A stretch of 64,000 nt of DNA from Levilactobacillus yonginensis (lineage in GTDB: Bacteria; Bacillota; Bacilli; Lactobacillales; Lactobacillaceae): the NCBI RefSeq assembly GCF_003946265.1, contig NZ_RHNO01000007.1, positions 50,957 to 114,956 on the forward strand, read 5' to 3'. Both the position numbers and the translations under genes were made by a program. Position 1 is the stretch's first letter, and the number at the start of each line of letters is the position of its first letter. Positions 40,443-48,600 of the stretch are shown here, in pieces. Below the pieces are notes generated by a model that worked only from the letters and a program-made list of their open reading frames with translations, made no database searches and had not been told where the DNA came from.

Positions 40443-41158
40443 TTGGCTGCCGCCTCCTTAAAGACCGCCAATTCTTCCGGCGTTCCAAGCACATGGACAA
40501 CATCAAATGGGATATCCGTATAAGTTATCTTGGCACCCTCCTGAAGCAAGTAATGGTACATTGGCGCCACGTAAACCTCGCCGTACTCCTGTTTGATGGC
40601 CGCTCCATACCGTTGGTAGATGTCCGCAAACTGTTGAAAGCTGGCAAAATAGTAGAACCCCACGGACGCGTGGTCAGAGACCCGCCGCTTTTCCACGACA
40701 TCAGTTACGTGACCGCTTTCATCCAGTTGAACAAAAGACCAATGATTCCCTGGCGCCGTGAAGGTCGTCAGATTACCATCGCAATCTGCCAAGTCCGCCT
40801 TTAAAATATTGTTCGGCTCAACGTAAGTATCAATATTGTAGACGGCAACCCCCGCCTCTGGCTTGAGTACATTCTTAGCAGCCATGACCGTCGATGCCTG
40901 GCCAGAGGTTAATTCGTCAATTTCAACTAACTGAAATCGGTGAATTCCTGCCTGGTCAATCAGCTTCTCCAATTTATCACGGTCATACTGATTCTTTCTA
41001 ACGACGAAGATAAACTCCTCATCCACGAAGTCTTTCAATGACAGCATGGCCCATTCAAACAGACTCTTACCACGAACTTCAATTTCATGCTTAGGAACTG
41101 TATAGCCAACTTTTCTGAAGCGGGACCCCTGTCCAGCCATCGTGACAACAATTTGCAA
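40439..41158 (-). CDS. Sugar or small-molecule nucleotidyltransferase (NTP_transferase family)
   Basis: 239 residues. N-terminal nucleotide loop VVTMAGQGSRFRKVGY with the following PKHEIEV lysine, then GVAVYNIDTYV for the metal-binding aspartate. These are hallmarks of LicC/RmlA-like enzymes that make NDP-activated sugars or CDP-alcohols. The product cannot be read from the sequence. TTG start at 41158 behind GGAGGGG. The preceding gene encodes a kinase-type domain, so a phosphorylate-then-activate pair is likely. Confidence 0.82.
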   Translation of the reverse strand: MQIVVTMAGQGSRFRKVGYTVPKHEIEVRGKSLFEWAMLSLKDFVDEEFIFVVRKNQYDRDKLEKLIDQAGIHRFQLVEIDELTSGQASTVMAAKNVLKPEAGVAVYNIDTYVEPNNILKADLADCDGNLTTFTAPGNHWSFVQLDESGHVTDVVEKRRVSDHASVGFYYFASFQQFADIYQRYGAAIKQEYGEVYVAPMYHYLLQEGAKITYTDIPFDVVHVLGTPEELAVFKEAAAK

Positions 41159-41160
41159 TA

Positions 41161-42807
41161 TTACCCCTCCAAAGTCTTTTCCATAAATGGTGCGAACTTA
41201 GTGACTCCCACTGCCAACATGGCCTTTTGCCGTTCTGGCTTATCTTTGTGCAGCGGAATCATACTCAAGAATAACAATGATTCAATCAATTGAATTTGCT
41301 CGTAGGCAACGGCATCGTTCAAATGTTCTTGCAGCATCGATTCAAACAACTGGCCAATCTGTTCTTCATTTCCGGAAACACTCAAGGCATAGTCCAGATG
41401 ACCATCTGTATCCGCCTCAACGTGGAACATGTCCGAGATAATGCAATCATACTTACCGGAAAAACTATGCATCATCTTAGCGTAATCATACTTAGCGTCA
41501 CCGTAAATATCAAACTTCCCGAACTTCCCTCGTGGATCGATCAACCGCATCACATGTTTAGAATTATCATACAAAATATTAGTCATACAGAAGTCACCAT
41601 GGATAACCGCAAAATTCTCACCCTTGAGAACGCCGCTATCATCGAGCACCTGTGGCAGCGCTTCAATAATTGCGTTGATGCTCGGGTATTGCTCACCATT
41701 AATAGTCAGTGGTTTATCAGCAATCTTGGCGTAGAACTCATCTTCTTTAATCAACCGGTGTAACCGATCCACCGTCTTGTTCAAGTACATATCCGCAACC
41801 GTCTTCTGATATTCATCGTGGTCGACTGTCACCTGATACTGATTCATTTCGGAACGCAGGAAGAACATTTCGTCAATAATTTCTCGCCAAAATCCCAGTT
41901 CAAAATTCCCATACAGAAAGAGATTATGCAGACTCTCATAGGAGAAATACTCCATCTCAACGAACGGTGCATTATAGTTCAACGAATAATCAAAGATCCG
42001 TGGGGCAATGTAGGATAACCGCTTAGGTAGTTTCAAATACCACTTAACTTCACCCAAGAACTTATCAACATCCGTACTCTCTTTCCGGATAATCCCCCGT
42101 TTGAAATCAATATTGGTTTTGTTAAAGAACCTCGCTTCAACTTGTTTCGCCTCGGCATACTTGTCACTATGTCCAAAGTCCAACCATTGCTCCGTCCCGG
42201 CCGTGGACAGTGGGTACTGCTCATCATAAATTTTTAAGTTTTCGTAGAATGATTTAGCACCCTGCCAAGCTTCCGCCAAGTGCTGACCAGCACTGAAATT
42301 GAACACCCCAACGGCCGCCTGATACTCAGTCTGGTCGTCTTGAGGGACCATCTTATCCGTAAATTTCACGTGTTGCTGATCATCAAAGGTTACAGTGGTC
42401 CACCGGCCAGCATCGGCTACGTGATGCGTGAAAATTGTATCCGGCTTCGTTAAATCAGCCGCTTCAACGACCGTATCACCAAAGATAACGGTCAGCTCTT
42501 GCAGGTCACCCTTCTTGCGGAGCGTCTGCATTGATTGGGCCACGGCTTCACTTAGATTCAATCCACTGGCTACTTTGATGGGCTGAATGGCTAAACTTTT
42601 CTTGCTAATATGATTTTCAACGCTGTCGTCGCTAGCACTCACGGCAACGTACATTTGATAATCGAGTGGTGCGTACTGCTGGACGGTTTTATCAATAATC
42701 AATTGCCCATCTGTCACCGGAATCATAGCTGGGTAGATATCCCCAAAAGTCACTTGCATATCGTCGGCAATTTTAGCAGCTGAAAGCATAAGTAATGTCT
42801 TAGTCAA
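41161..42807 (-). CDS. Nucleotidyltransferase-like / aminoglycoside-phosphotransferase-like kinase fusion
   Basis: 548 residues. The N-terminal 220 look like a degenerate GT-A nucleotidyltransferase (SAAKIADDMQ..., VTDGQLIIDKTV, LTVIFGDTVVEAA) that lacks the usual glycine-rich loop. The C-terminal part carries APH/choline-kinase motifs: VIHGDFCMTNILYD (catalytic HGD....N) and LIDPRGKFG (metal-binding aspartate). By family it should phosphorylate a small hydroxyl compound for a surface polymer. Overlaps the HAD gene by four bases and is followed by a second nucleotidyltransferase gene after only two bases. Confidence 0.75.
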   Translation of the reverse strand: MTKTLLMLSAAKIADDMQVTFGDIYPAMIPVTDGQLIIDKTVQQYAPLDYQMYVAVSASDDSVENHISKKSLAIQPIKVASGLNLSEAVAQSMQTLRKKGDLQELTVIFGDTVVEAADLTKPDTIFTHHVADAGRWTTVTFDDQQHVKFTDKMVPQDDQTEYQAAVGVFNFSAGQHLAEAWQGAKSFYENLKIYDEQYPLSTAGTEQWLDFGHSDKYAEAKQVEARFFNKTNIDFKRGIIRKESTDVDKFLGEVKWYLKLPKRLSYIAPRIFDYSLNYNAPFVEMEYFSYESLHNLFLYGNFELGFWREIIDEMFFLRSEMNQYQVTVDHDEYQKTVADMYLNKTVDRLHRLIKEDEFYAKIADKPLTINGEQYPSINAIIEALPQVLDDSGVLKGENFAVIHGDFCMTNILYDNSKHVMRLIDPRGKFGKFDIYGDAKYDYAKMMHSFSGKYDCIISDMFHVEADTDGHLDYALSVSGNEEQIGQLFESMLQEHLNDAVAYEQIQLIESLLFLSMIPLHKDKPERQKAMLAVGVTKFAPFMEKTLEG

Positions 42808-43199
42808 TGTACGTCACGCTCCTTATCTACTAACGCTTCTAATTCTTCGGGAGAACTCTTAAGGAACTCACTCGGCCGAAACGCCCGATCATCAATATAA
42901 TAACCACCCCGGCCAGCCCAAGGCTTACCAAAAATAATTTCATCATACGGAACACCATACTTGGCTAACCACTTCTCAGTGATGGGTGCCGTATACTTAT
43001 TGATCTTCCCCAAATTTCCTTCGTAAGTTCTCATCTGACGAGACGTGAATAGAATGATTCGATATCCTAGCTTCTGCCATTCTCGAATTTTATTGATGAC
43101 ACTCGTCTTAGGTGCAACGTCCAAATAACTTTGGTCACTTGTTTTTAAATCACACAAAGTTCCATCAATATCAACGACTAAACTGGTTGTTTTATCCAT
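42804..43199 (-). CDS. Small HAD-superfamily phosphatase
   Basis: 131 residues. HAD motif I VVDIDGTLCD (nucleophile D10 and acid D12), motif II ILFTSRQ, a candidate motif III lysine in FGKPWAG and motif IV YYIDDRAFRP. No cap domain, as in polynucleotide-kinase-type or GmhB-like small HADs. First gene of the six-gene operon, with a GAGGAGG site and a candidate promoter 95-125 bases upstream. Probably removes a phosphate from a precursor in the same pathway; inference from context only. Confidence 0.8.
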   Translation of the reverse strand: MDKTTSLVVDIDGTLCDLKTSDQSYLDVAPKTSVINKIREWQKLGYRIILFTSRQMRTYEGNLGKINKYTAPITEKWLAKYGVPYDEIIFGKPWAGRGGYYIDDRAFRPSEFLKSSPEELEALVDKERDVH

Positions 43200-43293
43200 G
43201 TCATATTCCTCCTCAAGTGATGCCTTACCCTCATCAACAGATTATCTAAAACGCCATTACACCAGCTCAAAGAAAGAGCTAGCGCTTACAAGT

Positions 43294-43322
43294 TCATGTT
43301 AACACAAATTTACTGTACATAC
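43294..43322 (-). promoter_or_regulatory. 29-bp motif shared with the adhesin promoter
   Basis: Minus strand begins GTATGTACAGTAAATTTG. It matches the segment upstream of the adhesin (55879-55907) at 25 of 29 positions. Both lie 95-200 bases before the first gene of a surface operon and are AT-rich with TATGAT/TGTTAA -10-like parts. Confidence 0.55.
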
Positions 43323-43517
43323 ATTATTTTACTATAACTATTTTATTGTCGTCCTGGTTAGTTCTAAGTTACCCGATTGTTGTTCCTGAATTCTCACCAA
43401 TGTGAGCTTTAATCGTAGTGCTGGTGGTGGGTAGCTGGTTTATTAGGGTTTTGAATAAGTTAGTCAATTTGCCTTACTTCAAAAAATTAAGCCACTTATA
43501 ACTTCTTTCAAAATTCA

Positions 43518-43555
43518 GCAAAACTGCACATATTTATACATATGTGCAGTTTTGC
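43518..43555 (-). terminator. Terminator downstream of the 68-residue membrane protein gene
   Basis: Perfect palindrome GCAAAACTGCACATAT / ATATGTGCAGTTTTGC around TTATAC. The rest of 43323-43588 has no gene. Confidence 0.75.
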
Positions 43556-43588
43556 TTGCTACCAACTATTTACCTGAAACTTTCAGCC

Positions 43589-43795
43589 CTATTCTTCCCA
43601 AGGATACTTGCCATCCGCATTCTTTGGCGTATGCTTCATCATACGTTCAGTCCGCTTATCCAATCGCTTACGGGTTTTCTTTTTATTTCTAAATCTGACG
43701 AATAATACTGCCACTCCCAATACCACATAGATACTCATTCGAACAAAGAATTGGACCTTCTTGTAAGCGAAAAAACTGGTTAGGATTATCATCAA
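43589..43795 (-). CDS. Small membrane protein, function unknown
   Basis: 68 residues: one or two hydrophobic segments (MMIILTSFFAYKKVQFFVRMSIYVVLGVAVLFVRF) followed by a strongly basic cytoplasmic tail (RNKKKTRKRLDKRTERMMKH). ATG start behind AGGGGAG. It follows the alpha/alpha-barrel gene by 12 bases and ends at a strong palindrome, so the two form a small operon. No family recognised. Confidence 0.65.
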   Translation of the reverse strand: MMIILTSFFAYKKVQFFVRMSIYVVLGVAVLFVRFRNKKKTRKRLDKRTERMMKHTPKNADGKYPWEE

Positions 43796-43807
43796 TTCTC
43801 ACTCCCC

Positions 43808-45448
43808 TTAGTATTTGTAGTTATAGTAGTTAATTAAGCCGGACAGAAAGTGCTCACAATCATCGATTCGCGTTCTAAAGTGATCATGCCGCGCAAAGAA
43901 AGCGCCAACAAACTTTTCCGGATAGTAGAAGTACATTGCCAACTCCGGCTCAAACGTTCCCGTCGCCATTTCGTGTTCAGCTCTTTGACGCCAAACTCGC
44001 CGTAGCCGCACCAAATCATACCCTTCCATCAAGTCATCATTGCCAGTGGCTTTAATTGTGTCCGTCATTTTGACGGCTGCATTCAACAGCTCTAATAACG
44101 TTGGATAAGAAGTATCTCGTTTCTCGATAAAGTCCAGATGATCAAAAACGTTCTTCAAGCCCATTGCCATGTAGTCACGATTCGTTGAGAAAATCTGGAG
44201 TGCTTCATTCACAGCATAGGAAATCCAATGATCGTGGTACTGACCATAATTATTAGCAACCATGAAATCCAACGTTTCTTGGATAAGCTGCTTGACCGTC
44301 TCATCACCAGTCAATTCGAACAAACGAGCCAAGGCAAACGTAATTTCGCCTTCATAGTAAATGATTCGAAAGGCATCCTTAACACTCAGATCCACGTTCA
44401 ATACGTGATTGAAGCGACCTGACTCTTGGCGGAACGCCGTGACCCCCTTGAACGCCTGCTGTGCATACGTTAAGAAAGAATCGTCTGACGTTACCTCTTG
44501 GTATTTGCACAATGCCAATATCAACATCGCCTGGGCACCAAGCTTAACCTCATCATCGGCTTTCTTATTGTGTTCAACAGCAAACAATGCATCACCTTTA
44601 GTAAACGTAAGATGGTCAATCCCCCATTGAAGGGCCAACTTTACTTTTTCGATATCTTCGTTTCGATTGGTAAAATCAATTGCTTCCAACAGTGCGTAGA
44701 TAGAGGAAAAATGGCGCACACTATTGTAATTGGTCAGAACTCGCTGCAGAGCTGGATAGTAACCGTAAATAAATTGCCCATCATCTTTAATCTGCCGCAT
44801 CAAAAACTTTTCACCCGCCTGCAGGTAGGTATTGATTTCCTGTCTTGGATTTGTGAGCTCTCTGACACCAATTCCCCGGCTTTCATCCTCACGTAATGAC
44901 CAAATCTCTGCCCCATCTGAAAAAACACCTCTGGTAACAAACGTCCAAACGTACTGGGTATCTTCAATATTTGGAACTGAACTATCAGTTCGAGCTTGGA
45001 GGTACTTTTTAATTTGCTCAAAATCAATCCAAGACTCTGAAGCGTTCTTGCCAACTTTATGTTGCTTACTTGGTTTGAAAAACTCGTGACCATTAATTTC
45101 CATTTCCAACAACGCCGTCTTAAAGTCGGGATCAAAACTGACTCCTCGACGCCAATAATTCATGCGGAACATATCATTTAAATTCTGTTTGAGGCTAATT
45201 AGTTTTTGCCTTTGAACTGACTCAACAAGTTCGATACGTACCCAGGCATGCTGTGGTGCTGAGGCCAAGATACTCTCAACCTGGTTCCAAACCCGTTCAA
45301 AGCTACTATCCCGAATAAAATGAACCTTAGCCCGGTGGCGTCGATCCGACACAGATAAAGCCAGCGTAACTTTGCCAGTCACCTTATCTTTAACGTTGCC
45401 AAGATTGGTAATAGCCACCTGATACTGTTTGATTACTGACTTCTTCAT
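43808..45448 (-). CDS. Protein with N-terminal unassigned domain and C-terminal alpha/alpha-barrel, probable polysaccharide-related enzyme
   Basis: About 546 residues. The N-terminal 190 are not recognised (VTLALSVSDRRHRAKVHF..., FRMNYWRRGVSFDPDFKTALLEMEING). The C-terminal 320 show repeated helical hairpins (SSIYALLEAIDF, ALQWGIDHLTF, AQAMLILALCKYQ, YYEGEITFALARLFELTGD) like alpha/alpha-toroid glycoside hydrolases or epimerases. The start is the ATG at 45448 (AAAGGCGG upstream). The frame continues to 45559, but that part crosses the adhesin terminator at 45490-45520, so I excluded it. Enzymatic activity unknown; a role with the surface glycan is inferred. Confidence 0.6.
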   Translation of the reverse strand: MKKSVIKQYQVAITNLGNVKDKVTGKVTLALSVSDRRHRAKVHFIRDSSFERVWNQVESILASAPQHAWVRIELVESVQRQKLISLKQNLNDMFRMNYWRRGVSFDPDFKTALLEMEINGHEFFKPSKQHKVGKNASESWIDFEQIKKYLQARTDSSVPNIEDTQYVWTFVTRGVFSDGAEIWSLREDESRGIGVRELTNPRQEINTYLQAGEKFLMRQIKDDGQFIYGYYPALQRVLTNYNSVRHFSSIYALLEAIDFTNRNEDIEKVKLALQWGIDHLTFTKGDALFAVEHNKKADDEVKLGAQAMLILALCKYQEVTSDDSFLTYAQQAFKGVTAFRQESGRFNHVLNVDLSVKDAFRIIYYEGEITFALARLFELTGDETVKQLIQETLDFMVANNYGQYHDHWISYAVNEALQIFSTNRDYMAMGLKNVFDHLDFIEKRDTSYPTLLELLNAAVKMTDTIKATGNDDLMEGYDLVRLRRVWRQRAEHEMATGTFEPELAMYFYYPEKFVGAFFARHDHFRTRIDDCEHFLSGLINYYNYKY

Positions 45449-45489
45449 AGATTGAGCCGCCTTTCCTACTAACTTCTTTTTAATAATAA

Positions 45490-45520
45490 GGGTCCCCCCA
45501 GTTTGACCCGAAGGGGACCC
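45490..45520 (-). terminator. Terminator downstream of the adhesin
   Basis: GGGTCCCC/GGGGACCC stem around a 15-base loop, about 86 bases after the adhesin stop. Only a weak T-run (TTATTATT) follows. Confidence 0.65.
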
Positions 45521-45605
45521 GCTGAGCATAAATTGATTATACCCACTCTTGGACCACATTGTTGCTTTTGTTGATTTGTGAGGTAATTTTCGAAAAACTA
45601 TTTAC

Positions 45606-48600
45606 TTAGTCATTCTTCTTTCTTTTACCTCCGAAGTACCACCATGAACCACCAGTTACTGCAGCAATGGCAGCTAAGATTGATCCCCAGAGAGTCCAAT
45701 CATTACCATCGTCTGCTTGTGATGCCTTATCAGCATCCGCAGTCTGGTTAGTTACGCCATTTGCAGCACCACTCTTCGTCGTACCTGACTTGTCAGTCGA
45801 CTTATTGTCCTTGTCGTTGGCCTTGTCATCAGAAGAGTTATTGCCATCTTCACTTGTTCCGTTAGTGTTATTCAGGTCCGTCACAGCGGGTTGCGTGTAG
45901 CTTGTAGCAGTTGGCGTCACAGCACCATTGTTCCCTGCGTATGCAAGCGTTGTAGCAGCACCACCGTTTGAAGTTCCACCGTTAGTACCAGCAGATGCCC
46001 CGCCATTGGAATTGCCTGAACCAGTTGTTCCAGATCCACCATTGTTGGAGTTGCCGTTACCACTACCGGATCCTGTGCCTGAGCCACTACCAGATCCTGA
46101 TCCTGAACCTGAGTCACTGTCGCCTTCAGAACCGTTTCCATCTCCTGCCCCACCATTCGTATCAGAATCGGAGTCACTGTCGGAGTCGGAGTCGCTGTCG
46201 GAGTCTGAATCGCTGTCGCTATCGGAGTCACTGTCAGAATCTGAGTCGCTGTCGGAGTCGGAGTCGCTGTCAGAATCGGAGTCACTGTCGCTGTCTGAAT
46301 CGCTGTCGCTATCCGAGTCTGAGTCGCTATCGCTATCGGAGTCACTGTCGGAATCTGAATCGCTGTCGCTATCGGAATCGCTGTCGCTATCGGAATCACT
46401 GTCAGAATCGGAGTCGCTGTCGGAATCGGAGTCACTGTCGGAGTCTGAGTCGCTGTCGGAGTCCGAATCACTGTCGCTATCCGAGTCACTGTCGCTATCC
46501 GAGTCACTGTCGCTGTCGGAATCGGAGTCACTGTCAGAATCTGAATCGCTGTCAGAGTCGGAGTCTGAATCGCTATCGGAATCGGAGTCACTGTCGGAGT
46601 CCGAATCGCTGTCGCTATCCGAGTCGCTGTCGGAATCGGAGTCGCTGTCGGAGTCCGAATCACTGTCGCTATCCGAGTCACTGTCGCTGTCGGAATCGGA
46701 GTCACTGTCAGAATCTGAATCGCTGTCAGAGTCGGAGTCTGAATCGCTATCGGAATCGGAGTCACTGTCGGAGTCCGAATCGCTGTCGCTATCCGAGTCG
46801 CTGTCGGAATCGGAGTCGCTGTCGGAGTCCGAATCACTGTCGCTATCCGAGTCACTGTCGCTGTCGGAATCGGAGTCACTGTCAGAATCTGAATCGCTGT
46901 CAGAGTCGGAGTCTGAATCGCTATCGGAATCGGAGTCACTGTCGGAGTCCGAATCGCTGTCAGAGTCAGAGTCGCTGTCAGAGTCGGAGTCGCTGTCGGA
47001 GTCAGAATCACTGTCGCTATCCGAGTCGCTGTCGCTATCTGAATCGCTGTCGCTATCCGAATCACTGTCGGAGTCGGAGTCGCTGTCGGAGTCCGAGTCA
47101 CTGTCAGAATCGGAGTCGCTGTCAGAATCAGAGTCGCTGTCGGAGTCAGAATCGCTGTCGGAATCAGAGTCGGAGTCGGAGTCGCTGTCAGAGTCACTGT
47201 CGGAATCGGAGTCACTGTCAGAGTCCGAATCGCTGTCGGAGTCCGAGTCACTGTCGCTATCTGAATCACTGTCGGAGTCCGAATCGCTGTCGGAGTCCGA
47301 GTCACTGTCGGAGTCCGAGTCACTGTCGCTATCTGAATCACTGTCGGAGTCCGAATCGCTGTCAGAATCGGAGTCACTGTCAGAGTCCGAATCGCTGTCA
47401 GAATCGGAGTCACTGTCAGAGTCCGAATCGCTGTCGGAGTCCGAGTCACTGTCGCTATCTGAATCACTGTCGGAGTCCGAATCGCTGTCGGAGTCCGAGT
47501 CACTGTCGGAGTCCGAGTCACTGTCGCTATCTGAATCACTGTCGGAGTCCGAATCGCTGTCAGAATCGGAGTCACTGTCAGAGTCCGAATCGCTGTCAGA
47601 ATCGGAGTCACTGTCAGAGTCCGAATCGCTGTCGGAGTCCGAGTCACTGTCGCTATCTGAATCACTGTCGGAGTCCGAATCGCTGTCGGAGTCGGAGTCA
47701 CTGTCGGAGTCGGAGTCACTGTCGGAGTCGGAGTCACTGTCGGAGTCGGAGTCACTGTCGGAGTCGGAGTCGCTGTCGCTATCCGAGTCACTATCAGAAT
47801 CGGAGTCACTGTCGGAATCGGAGTCACTGTCGGAGTCGGAGTCGCTGTCAGAGTCTGAATCGCTGTCGCTATCCGAATCACTGTCGGAGTCCGAGTCACT
47901 GTCGGAATCTGAATCACTGTCGGAGTCCGAATCGCTGTCGCTATCCGAGTCACTGTCAGAGTCTGAATCACTGTCGGAGTCCGAATCACTGTCGCTATCC
48001 GAGTCGCTATCGCTATCCGAATCGGAGTCACTATCAGAGTCTGAATCACTGTCGGAATCAGAGTCACTGTCAGAGTCGGAGTCCGAATCGCTGTCGGAGT
48101 CCGAATCGCTGTCGCTATCTGAATCACTATCGGAGTCTGAGTCACTGTCGGAGTCCGAATCGCTGTCGGAGTCCGAATCGCTGTCGGAATCAGAGTCTGA
48201 GTCTGAGTCGGAATCGCTGTCAGAGTCACTGTCGCTATCCGAATCGCTGTCGCTATCCGAGTCGCTGTCAGAATCAGAGTCGCTGTCGGAGTCTGAGTCG
48301 CTGTCGGAATCAGAGTCTGAGTCTGAGTCGCTGTCAGAGTCACTGTCGGAATCGGAGTCACTGTCAGAGTCCGAATCGCTGTCGGAGTCCGAATCGCTGT
48401 CGGAGTCCGAGTCACTGTCGGAATCGGAGTCACTGTCGGAGTCTGAGTCGCTGTCAGAGTCTGAATCGCTGTCGCTATCCGAATCACTGTCGGAATCTGA
48501 ATCGCTGTCGCTATCCGAATCACTGTCGGAGTCCGAGTCACTGTCGGAATCTGAATCGCTGTCGCTATCCGAGTCACTGTCAGAGTCCGAATCGCTGTCG

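Noticed and set aside
43808..45559. Longer form of the alpha/alpha-barrel protein starting at 45559
   Set aside because: The extra 37 codons run through the adhesin terminator hairpin, and a good ribosome site precedes the ATG at 45448.
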